Assembly: GCA_045804965.1 (NCBI GenBank)
Contig: JBJMMD010000017.1
Location: 1 to 64,000, forward strand
Source: CAVTUU01 sp045804965
GTDB taxonomy: Bacteria > Chloroflexota > Chloroflexia > Thermomicrobiales > UBA6265
Direction of reading: 5' to 3'
DNA length: 64,000 nucleotides
Shown here: positions 34,513 to 42,314 of the stretch, piece after piece
Numbering within the stretch: position 1 is the stretch's first letter
How the letters are laid out: the number at the start of each line of letters is the position of its first letter
Position numbers and translations under genes: made by a program
Notes under the pieces: model-generated
Database searches by the model: none
What the model was told of the DNA's origin: nothing
What the model saw: the letters and a program-made list of their open reading frames with translations, nothing else

Positions 34513-35244
34513 TTATGAACCCGCATAGGCGCCGGAGACGGCCGAGAGCCGGTAGGTGATCGTCACGGTCTCGCCGGCCTGTGGGCCAGGCAGGGCAATC
34601 ACGACCACATGGTCGCCTTCAGTGAGCGGGTTGAGCATGACCTGGTAACTATCGGCCATGGAATCGGCAACCGCCTTGTCTGATCCCAGGTCGTTGCTTT
34701 TGGGAAGCCACAAGGTAACAAGCGGACTCGCGGCCCGATAAGCCGACAGGTGATCGATCGCCTGATCGTCGATGGTGAGTTGCATTGCCGTCATGTCGAG
34801 AGCGCTCTCCGCCATGTCGACTGCATCGGCGGCGCATTGCCGAAGTTCAGGCTCATCGCGCCCGAAGAAGGGCGGAGACTCGACGGTTGAGCACTCTGAT
34901 ACTAGGAGCGGCACGAAGATGTGGACGCCCACCGGGACAACACACGAGCGCGCGACGCTGTGATCCGCGCCGGCGAGGAAGAAAACCGGACCGGATTGTC
35001 CATAGCCGCAGCGATCGCCGGTTTCGTCGTAAAACGGGTTGACATCGGGCGGGAGACTGAAGAACCACTGCCACGAGCGCGCGCTCCACTCGCCGAGGCC
35101 CAATCCGCCAACCTTGCCATCAGGAGGGAGTACTTCCCCTGCTGACGATGGCGTTGCATGTTGGGCGGCGACCGGAGCATGTCCAGCCGCCAATCCGAGC
35201 GTGGCGATCAGTGCGCAGATGGTCAAAAGTGATCGGATGTTCAT
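34513..35244 (-). CDS. Secreted hypothetical protein
   Basis: A 243-residue protein with a signal peptide (MNIRSLLTICALIATLGLAA, cleavage near VAAQH). The mature sequence contains WSARSWQWFFSLPPDVNPFY and four or five cysteines (RCGYG, RSCVVP, ECSTVE, QCAAD) that could form disulfides. ATG at 35244 lies after GGCAGGA. I have no firm family. The next gene upstream is also of unknown function and codirectional. Confidence 0.7.
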   Translation of the reverse strand: MNIRSLLTICALIATLGLAAGHAPVAAQHATPSSAGEVLPPDGKVGGLGLGEWSARSWQWFFSLPPDVNPFYDETGDRCGYGQSGPVFFLAGADHSVARSCVVPVGVHIFVPLLVSECSTVESPPFFGRDEPELRQCAADAVDMAESALDMTAMQLTIDDQAIDHLSAYRAASPLVTLWLPKSNDLGSDKAVADSMADSYQVMLNPLTEGDHVVVIALPGPQAGETVTITYRLSAVSGAYAGS

Positions 35245-35292
35245 GAATCCTGCCTTCCTCTTACCCGCCAATGGCGGCAACGAAGCGATTGC

Positions 35293-35742
35293 CTACCGCA
35301 TGAAGACCACGCCAAGCTGGTGGTCCGTGATCTCACCCGCATCGCTGACAACGAAGTTCGACACGATCAACCCGGTCGCGTTCGCGAATTGCCCCTCTCC
35401 GCCGTCGACCCGCCAAATCGCGGCGCCATGCCGATGGTTGGATTCTTGTGTCGGCCCGAGGTGACCGCTCCCGATTGAGCTGAACCGAAGCTGATGCCCG
35501 CCCGTGCCGAAGACGATCGTTCCTGTTTGTTGAAACGTCGTCGTTCCCGTGAACACCAAGTCCGCCTCACACGAAGCTTCCTGTCCAACCACGGTGCGCA
35601 GCACGCCCCGTACCCCGTCAACCCCGATCCGCGTCTGGATCGCACAACCGGCCGCGGCGGTTGTGGTCTTCAGGACGTTGCCGTCGATCCCAACCCGCTG
35701 AACGCTCCCCCGGAACCGCAAGGCGTACGTGAGTGGTTGCAT
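35293..35742 (-). CDS. Hypothetical beta-rich protein
   Basis: 149 residues without a signal peptide. The C-terminal DGGEGQFANATGLIVSNFVV followed by a Gly-Glu-Ile strand resembles barrel proteins of the allene oxide cyclase-like type, where a G-x-G-x-F-x-x-A-x-G turn is common; this is a resemblance, not a proven relation. GGGAGC precedes the ATG. It is 48 bp from the secreted protein gene, so the two may share an operon. Confidence 0.55.
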   Translation of the reverse strand: MQPLTYALRFRGSVQRVGIDGNVLKTTTAAAGCAIQTRIGVDGVRGVLRTVVGQEASCEADLVFTGTTTFQQTGTIVFGTGGHQLRFSSIGSGHLGPTQESNHRHGAAIWRVDGGEGQFANATGLIVSNFVVSDAGEITDHQLGVVFMR

Positions 35743-35888
35743 CGCCGCGCTCCCGTTGGCGAGGGTACCGCGCGCCGCCAGGCCAACGAAGCGGGCGTCC
35801 GCCGGTCAGGAGTTGGCGTCACCTCGATTGTGGACATGCGGATGATCGGGCGCATGGGGAGACGTACCCATTCGCGATACGCATTTCA

Positions 35889-36073
35889 GGCGATAGGCGA
35901 TAGGCGATAGGCGGCGGGCGGCGGAGGTGTGGGTGGGCGAGGTTGTTGGCTGAATTGACGTCCAGCGCGGATACGACGAGGTCCCCGCGGGGATGACGAC
36001 CGTGTGGGCTTCCGAACCGCCCCGTGGTCAGTCCTGAAAGGACTTCGTCGTAGCCCCGGACTTTTAGTCCGGG
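35889..36073. repeat. Short tandem repeat and family A element
   Basis: Three GGCGATA units in tandem (from 35889) run into GGCGGCGGGCGGCGG. From 36026 to 36073 there is a family A element (TCAGTCCTGAAAGGACTTCG, linker, CCCCGGACTTTTAGTCCGGG), 10 bp beyond the LuxR-family gene stop. The interval 35743-36083 has no gene. Confidence 0.65.
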
Positions 36074-36083
36074 AGCTCTTCGG

Positions 36084-38585
36084 TCACGCGAGTCCGTCGC
36101 GCACGGCGCGGGCGGCGGCCTCGGTCCGCGAACGCACGCCGAGCTTGGCGAGGATCGATGACACGTGCTTGGAGGCAGTGCGGCGGCTGATGAAGAGGGT
36201 ATCGGCGATGGCGCGGTCGGATTGGCCGCGCACGAGCAGCCGCAAGACGTCTAACTCGCGCGGGCTCAAGCCGCACGGTCCTGCCCTTTCGTCGGCCGCC
36301 GAGCTAGCCGGGGACGTTGCGACCAACGCTCTGGCTTCGCGGATCGCCTCGTCCATCGACCACGCCTTGCGGCCGGCAGTGGCGGCAATGATCTTCCTCA
36401 ACCGCTGGCGAGCGGAGGTGGGAGTGGTCACGATCAGGCGGGGATCGCGCTCAACGGGAATCCCCATCTCCGCCCGCAGTGCCGCCGTGGCAGCCACGAA
36501 GCGCCCGGCCAAATCATGCTGATCCTCGGCGTCCGCCAGCAACGCACACTCTTCGAGCGCGATGACGGCGGTACGCCCGCGCTCGTTTCCGCGGAGCAAC
36601 TCGAGGCATTCCGCCAGATACGCGCGAGCCGGCGCGGTGTCGTTCATCTCCAGCGCCAGCCAGCCAAGGTCGGCTAGCGCTTCCGCGATTTCGGGCAAAT
36701 CACTCGCTGCCCGCGCCGCCGTCAAACTATCCTCAAGGAACACGTGAGCATCAGCGAGCGCGCCTTGCAAGACGCGCAGGTTCCCCAGGCTGTTGAGTGT
36801 ATGCGCAATCCCACGATGATCCCCGCAGGCGCGCGCGTGTATGAGGCTCTCATCGAAGAGCGCGGACGCCGCCTCCAGGTTGCTCTGTCCTGCCTCGGCC
36901 CAGCCCAGGGTGTGAAGTGCGCGCGCCAGACCACGGCGGTTGCCCAGCTCGCGCCAGATCGCGGCGCTGGCTTCGCACAGGGCCTTGCTTGTCGGAATAT
37001 CGGTCACATCATCGGCAAGAGCCGCCAGGCCGTCAAGGGCCGTCGCCTCGGCGGCGCGGTCGCCGGCCTGACGCGCGAGATCGAGGGCGCGCTCGAACGA
37101 GCGGGTCGCTTCAGTCCGGTTGCCGAGATCCCGGTCGAGATCGCCAAGGGCGCTCAGGGCGGCTGAGCGCATGGCCGGATCGTCCTCCGGAGCGCCCGCG
37201 AGCGCGCGCTGAAGCCAGTCGCGCCCTTCGAGTTGATGGCCACGGCGGAGCCAGAAGCGCCCGAGCCGAGCCGACAGCGGCAGGGCAACGCCGCGCTCGC
37301 CAACCGTGCCGGGCCAAGCGAGCGCGGCGCGGATGTTCGCAAGCTCACGCTCCAGCACGTCGAATCCAGCCGTCTCTTCCGCGTCAGGCGCCGTCGCGGA
37401 TGCAACCATCTCAAGACAGAAGGCGGCATGCGCGGCCCGGATCGCTTCCTCCTCGCCCGCGCTCGCCAGTTGCTCCAAGCCGAATTCGCGGATCGTCTCC
37501 AGCATCTCGAACCGTGGTAGGGAGTCTCCGCTCCGCTCGCCCGAACCGACATCTTGGGGGTTGATCCGGCGAACCAAGCTCTTGTCAACGAGCGACGCAA
37601 TCCCGTCCAACACCGAAGGAGCCGGAGCGGGATGGCAGGGACCGGAGCATGGCTCGCTCCCACCCACCGCGATGGCTTCGGCCGCATCCAAGGTGAATCC
37701 ACCGGCAAAGACAGCCAGGCGGCGGAAGAGGACCTGCTCCTCAGTCGTCAGGAGGTCGTAGCTCCAGCGAATGGCATCCCGCATCGTCTGCAGCCGAGCC
37801 GGCACGTCCCGCGGCCCGCCGGTGAGCAACGGGAGTCGACGCGCCAGGCGGACGAGCAGCGCCGCCGGTGTCAAATGCGGGCTGCGCGCCGCCGCCAACT
37901 CAAGTGCCAGCGGCAAGCCGTCGAGGCGATGGCAGATCGCGGCCACCGCGGCCGCGGTGTCGGCCGTGAGGGTGAAATCAGGGTCGATCGCCTGTGCCCG
38001 CTCGGTGAATAGGCGCACGGCCGGCATCGCAGCGACCTCGGGCAAGGGAGGCAGATGCTCGGGATCCGGATAGGACAGCGGGAGGACAGGCGCGTCTCGC
38101 TCGCCAGACACGCGCAACCGCTCGCGGCTCGTGACCAGCAGTGTCAGGCGAGGGCAGACCGCCAACAGCTCCGTGAGCAACGGCGCCGCCGACAAGACGT
38201 GTTCGAAGTTATCAATGAGGAGAAGGGCCTCGGTATCGCGCGCGGCGGCCCGCACCTGATCGGCGAATGGCAACGCGCTCAATTCGGGCACGCCGACCGC
38301 GCGAGCGAGGACCGCGGCAACCAACCGATGATCCCGCACCGCCGCGAGCGGAACGAAGCGCGCACCGTCGGCAAAATCGGCAGCAACGGTTGCTGACGCC
38401 GCCAAGGCAAGACGAGTTTTGCCTACCCCGCCGGGTCCGGTCAGGGTGAGCAGACGCACATCATGACGACGGAGCAGGGCACAGACCCGCGCGGCTTCGC
38501 GTTCCCGCCCCACAAAGCTCGTGAGCTGCGCCGGAACCGCGATGCTAGTTGTTAGTTCGGATTGCGGCGCGGCCATCGCGCACAC
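36084..38585 (-). CDS. NB-ARC ATPase with C-terminal LuxR DNA-binding domain
   Basis: An 833-residue STAND-type regulator. Walker A is GPGGVGKTRLA (residues 50-57), with Walker B-like LLLIDNFEHVL and the sensor LVTSRERLR. The central region (about 430-680) is built of tetratricopeptide-like helices (GNRRGLARALHTLGWAEAGQ). The C-terminus has a LuxR helix-turn-helix: LSPRELDVLRLLVRGQSD and RTASKHVSSILAKLGVRSR. Such proteins bind ATP and a signal, oligomerise and activate transcription; the signal is unknown. The start is GTG at 38585 or ATG at 38576, neither with a clear site. Confidence 0.88.
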   Translation of the reverse strand: MCAMAAPQSELTTSIAVPAQLTSFVGREREAARVCALLRRHDVRLLTLTGPGGVGKTRLALAASATVAADFADGARFVPLAAVRDHRLVAAVLARAVGVPELSALPFADQVRAAARDTEALLLIDNFEHVLSAAPLLTELLAVCPRLTLLVTSRERLRVSGERDAPVLPLSYPDPEHLPPLPEVAAMPAVRLFTERAQAIDPDFTLTADTAAAVAAICHRLDGLPLALELAAARSPHLTPAALLVRLARRLPLLTGGPRDVPARLQTMRDAIRWSYDLLTTEEQVLFRRLAVFAGGFTLDAAEAIAVGGSEPCSGPCHPAPAPSVLDGIASLVDKSLVRRINPQDVGSGERSGDSLPRFEMLETIREFGLEQLASAGEEEAIRAAHAAFCLEMVASATAPDAEETAGFDVLERELANIRAALAWPGTVGERGVALPLSARLGRFWLRRGHQLEGRDWLQRALAGAPEDDPAMRSAALSALGDLDRDLGNRTEATRSFERALDLARQAGDRAAEATALDGLAALADDVTDIPTSKALCEASAAIWRELGNRRGLARALHTLGWAEAGQSNLEAASALFDESLIHARACGDHRGIAHTLNSLGNLRVLQGALADAHVFLEDSLTAARAASDLPEIAEALADLGWLALEMNDTAPARAYLAECLELLRGNERGRTAVIALEECALLADAEDQHDLAGRFVAATAALRAEMGIPVERDPRLIVTTPTSARQRLRKIIAATAGRKAWSMDEAIREARALVATSPASSAADERAGPCGLSPRELDVLRLLVRGQSDRAIADTLFISRRTASKHVSSILAKLGVRSRTEAAARAVRDGLA

Positions 38586-38645
38586 CGATCTTGCTCGCGA
38601 GCGACCAGCGGACAGTCGCGATCATGGCAGGCAAACGATAGGGCG

Positions 38646-39872
38646 TCAACCAAGCGATTCTGCCTCTACCTTTGCGCCGTGTCCGGCCAACAAGGGACCG
38701 GACCACGGCTGCCCGGTCGCGAGCGCGGGGCGGTCGAGGCGAAAGCGCGAGATGTCGTATTCAGTCGCGCCGTCGATCGCAAGGCCAGCGACGATCCGGC
38801 CGATCGCGACGGCGAATTTGAAACCATGGCCGGAGCACGGGGAGGCGATCAGCACCTGCGGGTAGGAGGGGTGGCGGTCGAGGATGAAATCCTCGTCCGG
38901 GGTCATCGTGTAGCGGCAGGTCACCGTCTCGATGATGTCATCGCCGAGGGCCGGCAGGATCTCGGCAACGTAGGCGCGCAGGAGGTCGAGCCCCCCGGTA
39001 TCGACACCCCGGTCTGGATCGTCTGGGTCAACGACCGGGCCGGTGCGGTCGAGCATCAGCTTGACGCCCTCGTGATTGAACAGCGGAAACCCGCTCCCGA
39101 TCGAGGTCGTGCCGGGGAAGTGCTGGACGAAGAGGGGAAAGCGGCCGGGCGCGTACGCCGCCGGATCGGACGGCCGATAGAAAGCGATCACCTCGTTTGT
39201 AACCGACAGCGGTAGATCGAGCCCGAGTTGGCGCAGCAGCGGCCGGGTCCACGAACCCGCGGTCAGGATGACGCGGTCGGCGCTGTAGACGCCCTGCGCG
39301 GTCTGAAGCCTGACGCCCGACGCCGTTGGTGTGATCGCCTGCACGGGCTCGTGCTCGCGGATGGTTGCGCCGCGCTGACGTGCCTGGGTGGCGAGCGTTG
39401 CCACGCAGCGGTCGGCGGCGAGGATGGCGTAGTCGGGCTGGAAGTAACCGACGGCGTCTTCGGGCGGATTGAATTGAGGAAAGCGGCGAACGATTTCGGC
39501 GCGGTTGAGCGAGTCGTACGGCACGCCAAGCGCGTCGTAGGTAGCGCGTATGCCGGCGAGCAAATGGCTGTCCGGCGAGCCGAAATCGAGGCCGCCCATC
39601 GGGTGCAGAAGCGATTCGCCGGACTCGGCTTCGAGCTCGCGCCAAAGCGCGTAGGAGGTTTCGGCCAAACGCACGTAGTCCGCGCCGTCGTAGGCCAAGC
39701 GGATGATGCGCGAAGGACCATGGGAGCTGCCTCGGTCATGCCCGACGGCAAACCGCTCGAACAGGAGGACGCGATGGCCGTCGCGGGCGAGGTGGTAGGC
39801 AGCGGCGCAGCCCATGACTCCGCCGCCTATGACGGCGATGTCGACCAGGCGTGCATGCGTACCGCTCATCAC
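38646..39872 (-). CDS. solA: N-methyl-L-tryptophan / sarcosine oxidase-type flavoenzyme
   Basis: A 408-residue FAD-dependent amine oxidase of the DAO/monomeric sarcosine oxidase family. It starts DIAVIGGGVMGCAAAYHLAR (the dinucleotide motif) and has SSHGPSRIIRLAY, typical of SolA. ETVTCRYTMTPDEDF contains the Cys that attaches FAD covalently in MSOX/MTOX. It oxidises N-methyl amino acids to formaldehyde, amino acid and H2O2, but the exact substrate is not decided by sequence. It is 119 bp from the regulator gene that follows. Confidence 0.88.
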   Translation of the reverse strand: MMSGTHARLVDIAVIGGGVMGCAAAYHLARDGHRVLLFERFAVGHDRGSSHGPSRIIRLAYDGADYVRLAETSYALWRELEAESGESLLHPMGGLDFGSPDSHLLAGIRATYDALGVPYDSLNRAEIVRRFPQFNPPEDAVGYFQPDYAILAADRCVATLATQARQRGATIREHEPVQAITPTASGVRLQTAQGVYSADRVILTAGSWTRPLLRQLGLDLPLSVTNEVIAFYRPSDPAAYAPGRFPLFVQHFPGTTSIGSGFPLFNHEGVKLMLDRTGPVVDPDDPDRGVDTGGLDLLRAYVAEILPALGDDIIETVTCRYTMTPDEDFILDRHPSYPQVLIASPCSGHGFKFAVAIGRIVAGLAIDGATEYDISRFRLDRPALATGQPWSGPLLAGHGAKVEAESLG

Positions 39873-39991
39873 ACTTCCTCCGGAGTCTTCTGCACAAGCG
39901 GGCCGATCATAGGGATTCGCCGACCGATGTCAATGCGGTGAATCCCGCACAGGTGGCGCTTCTCTTGCCGCCGCTTCAGAGTCAGTCGGAA

Positions 39992-40642
39992 CTACTTTGG
40001 TTTGACCTCATACGAGCAGACGTGGGCGCCGTTGAGGCGGTGGGCGATGCGGGTGACGGTGGCGTGGGGAAGGATCGCCTGGAGGAAGGCGAGCTCGGTG
40101 CTGCAGGCGTGGCGGTAGCGCTGGGCGATGGCGAGGACCGCGCAGTTGTGCTCGGTAATCAGGAACGAGCCGTCGGGCTGCTGCTCGAAATCGGCGAGAT
40201 AGCCGTCTTCGTCGAGGATTTGGGCGACGATCTTGACGGTGTCGGGGAACGAGCGCCCGGCGGTACGGACGCGGGCGCGTTCGAGCCGGCGCTGTCCACG
40301 GCGGTCGAAAATCCGCTGCAACAGCTCCGGGTCCTCGTCTTCGACATATTGCAGGAGCTCGTTGGCGAGATCGACGTAGTTGCGCGGGAAGAGGGCGTCG
40401 CCAGCGGGGGTGAGCATGTAGATGTGCTTCGGACGGCCACGGCCATCGCGGTCGTTCTTGTGCGTGACCAGCCCGTCGCCCTGGAGTGCGACCATGTGCT
40501 GGCGGGTGCCGCTCGGGGTGATCCCGAGCTTGCCGCCGATCGTCTCCGTGTCGGCTTCACCGGCCCGCTTCAGGAGCTCGAGGATCTCCCGCCGGGTTTC
40601 CGGCAAGCTGGCCAGGGCCGAGGTAAGCGTTTCGGTCGTCAT
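39992..40642 (-). CDS. SufR-like iron-sulfur transcriptional regulator
   Basis: A 216-residue DeoR/ArsR-type regulator. The winged helix (ILELLKRAGEADTETIGGKL, then TPSGTRQHMVALQGDGLV) precedes a C-terminal domain with HNCAVL, HACSTE and HVCSYE. The first two Cys are 12 apart and the second and last 28 apart, which is the SufR spacing CX12CX13CX14C with the third Cys replaced by Ala. SufR senses cluster or oxidative status through an Fe-S cluster. ATG at 40642 is preferred to GTG at 40651 (AAGGA). A TATACT box lies upstream. It is divergent from a small frameshifted gene. Confidence 0.82.
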   Translation of the reverse strand: MTTETLTSALASLPETRREILELLKRAGEADTETIGGKLGITPSGTRQHMVALQGDGLVTHKNDRDGRGRPKHIYMLTPAGDALFPRNYVDLANELLQYVEDEDPELLQRIFDRRGQRRLERARVRTAGRSFPDTVKIVAQILDEDGYLADFEQQPDGSFLITEHNCAVLAIAQRYRHACSTELAFLQAILPHATVTRIAHRLNGAHVCSYEVKPK

Positions 40643-40706
40643 GCGCCCCACCGTCCTTATCCGCCGGGTCGAACACCTTCCCGCCCAGTCGTCTGTGGAC
40701 GGCTTG

Positions 40707-40780
40707 AGTATAGTCGAATCACTGCAGAAAAGAAATAAAAACAGAAAGTACTTGCTTTATTACCGATGCGGGTGTATCGT
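40707..40780. promoter_or_regulatory. Divergent promoter pair
   Basis: On the minus strand TATACT (40712-40707) is a good -10 for the SufR-like gene. On the plus strand TTGCTT (40752-40757) and TATCGT (40775-40780) are 17 bp apart and precede the small gene at 40824. The AT-rich stretch between them suits a shared regulator, plausibly the SufR-like protein. Confidence 0.4.
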
Positions 40781-40823
40781 GGCGGCACGTGTAACTCGGG
40801 TCCGCTCTCCGGAGAACGTTGCC

Positions 40824-41071
40824 ATGGACTTGCGCCTTGCCGAGTACCTCACAGATTTCGAGTTGCGGGAACGCTGGCGCGCCGCCGCGCGCATGCTTGT
40901 GCAGGTAACGCCACCGGTCTCGCGGTCCGGCGCGCCGCCGCCGTGGCGGCTGGATTCGGGCATCTGCGCATCCGCGCCGGTACGCGACTCGAAATGATCG
41001 CCGGTTGCCATCTGCCGGACGACGCGCTGACGCCGATGAACCTTGACCCCTGTGAGGGCTGCGCGCAGTAG
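40824..41071 (+). pseudogene. Small Cys-containing protein, apparent frameshift
   Basis: ATG at 40824 (GGAG 8 bp upstream) begins MDLRLAEYLTDFELRERWRA, then the coding frame changes near 40905: coding quality continues in another frame as NATGLAVRRAAAVAAGFGHL and ends LTPMNLDPCEGCAQ at 41071. The product would be about 83 residues, ending with a Cys-rich DPCEGC. The codon pattern is good on both sides, so a lost or gained base is likely, either real or a sequence error. I do not recognise the family. It is divergent from the SufR-like gene. Confidence 0.5.
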
Positions 41072-41080
41072 GGATAGAGC

Positions 41081-41195
41081 AACCCTCACCCGCCGCTCCG
41101 CGGCTGCCCTCTCGCTGATGCGCAGGGCGAGGGGACGATAAAGCCCGACGCCCCTCGCCCTTCGTGATAAGGGAGACGGGTCGGGGGTGAGGGTT
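41081..41195. repeat. Family B palindromes
   Basis: AACCCTCACCC (41081-41091) and its complement (41185-41195) enclose several smaller palindromes (CCCTCGCCC types). They fill the space between the small gene and the nitroreductase-like gene. Confidence 0.65.
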
Positions 41196-41244
41196 GGTTG
41201 TTGGGTCGCAGTGAAGATTGGCCGGCGGCAAAGAGGAAAGGTTT

Positions 41245-41667
41245 ATGCCTGACCAACAAGACGTAAACGCGGCGATCATCGCCACGTTTCGCGCCAATCA
41301 CGGCGAGGTCCCGGCGCCTTATGACAACCCGCCGCCGATGCTGCTGCTTCACACCATTGGCGCGAAGAGCGGTAAGGAACACCTTGTCCCGATGCGCTGC
41401 CTGCCTGATGGCGACTCGCTCTCTATCTTTGCTTCCGCTCACGGCAGCGAGCGCAATCCCGACTGGTATTACAACCTCGTCGCCCATCCCGATATCACGA
41501 TTGAAATGGGAATCGAAACGATTCCCGTGCACGCGCGCGAACTCCATGGCGAGGAACGAGCGGAGGTCTTCGCGCGACAGGCATCCCGATTTCCAATCTT
41601 CGCTGAGTACGCGAGCAAGCTCAATCGCACCATCCCGGTGATCCGACTCGAACGACGGACCGCCTGA
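41245..41667 (+). CDS. Deazaflavin (F420)-type nitroreductase-family protein
   Basis: A 140-residue split-barrel protein of the Ddn type. It has LLLHTIGAKSGKEHLVPM (the conserved TxGAKSG strand that holds the deazaflavin) and NPDWYYNLVAHPDITIEM. Such enzymes use reduced F420 to reduce nitro-compounds, quinones or mycotoxins. ATG at 41245 has GAGGAAAGG upstream. It opens a five-gene, same-strand cluster of redox proteins running to 45.2 kb. Confidence 0.87.
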   Translation: MPDQQDVNAAIIATFRANHGEVPAPYDNPPPMLLLHTIGAKSGKEHLVPMRCLPDGDSLSIFASAHGSERNPDWYYNLVAHPDITIEMGIETIPVHARELHGEERAEVFARQASRFPIFAEYASKLNRTIPVIRLERRTA

Positions 41668-41696
41668 TGCACATCCCGTCCTCGGAGGAACCTGTC

Positions 41697-42290
41697 ATGA
41701 GCTTCGAGCTAGACCATACACCCGTGCGGATCCTCGGCATTGGCGGCGACATGAGCGAGCGGTCATTGAGCCGCTCCGCGCTCCAAAACGCCCTCCGGAT
41801 CGCGGAGCAAGCGGGCGCGACCAGCGTGCTTGCCGACATCCGAGACCTCAATCTTCCCCTCTACAACAGCGACTGGCCGCTGGCGCAGTACCCAGAAAGC
41901 CTCGGTTGGCTGCTCGCCCAAGCGCGTTTTGCCGACGCCTTTATCATCTGCTCACCCGACTACCACTTCACCGTTTCCGGCGCGGTCAAGAATGTGCTCG
42001 ACACGTTCAATTTCCTTGAGGACCAGGGCTATCTTGGCGGCAAGCCGGTTGGGCTGATGGCGACCGGCGTCGCCGTCGGCAACGTCGTCACCGCCCTCGA
42101 TCACGCCGTGCACGACCTCAACGGACTCGTCGTGCCCACGTTTGCTGGGATCCCTAGTGCCGCCATCGACCCCGCAACTGGGTCCATCCCCGCACCGGCG
42201 CAGGAGCGCCTCGCGACCATGGTCGGCGAGGTAATCGATCTCGCTAGGCGTCTTCGCCTAGTCGATAGCCCGATCCACGTTTCGACGTAA
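41697..42290 (+). CDS. NAD(P)H-dependent FMN reductase
   Basis: A 197-residue flavodoxin-like protein. GGDMSERSLSRSALQNAL fits the phosphate loop of FMN_red enzymes and FIICSPDYHFTVSGAVKNVL is their hallmark strand-loop (SPxYxxxxxGxxKNxxD). It reduces FMN or quinones with NAD(P)H. ATG at 41697 with GGAGGA is preferred to the ATG at 41667 that overlaps the previous stop. It may supply electrons to neighbouring flavin/F420 or Rieske proteins. Confidence 0.88.
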   Translation: MSFELDHTPVRILGIGGDMSERSLSRSALQNALRIAEQAGATSVLADIRDLNLPLYNSDWPLAQYPESLGWLLAQARFADAFIICSPDYHFTVSGAVKNVLDTFNFLEDQGYLGGKPVGLMATGVAVGNVVTALDHAVHDLNGLVVPTFAGIPSAAIDPATGSIPAPAQERLATMVGEVIDLARRLRLVDSPIHVST

Positions 42291-42314
42291 TCGCGAGAGG
42301 AAAGGAGCAAGGTC

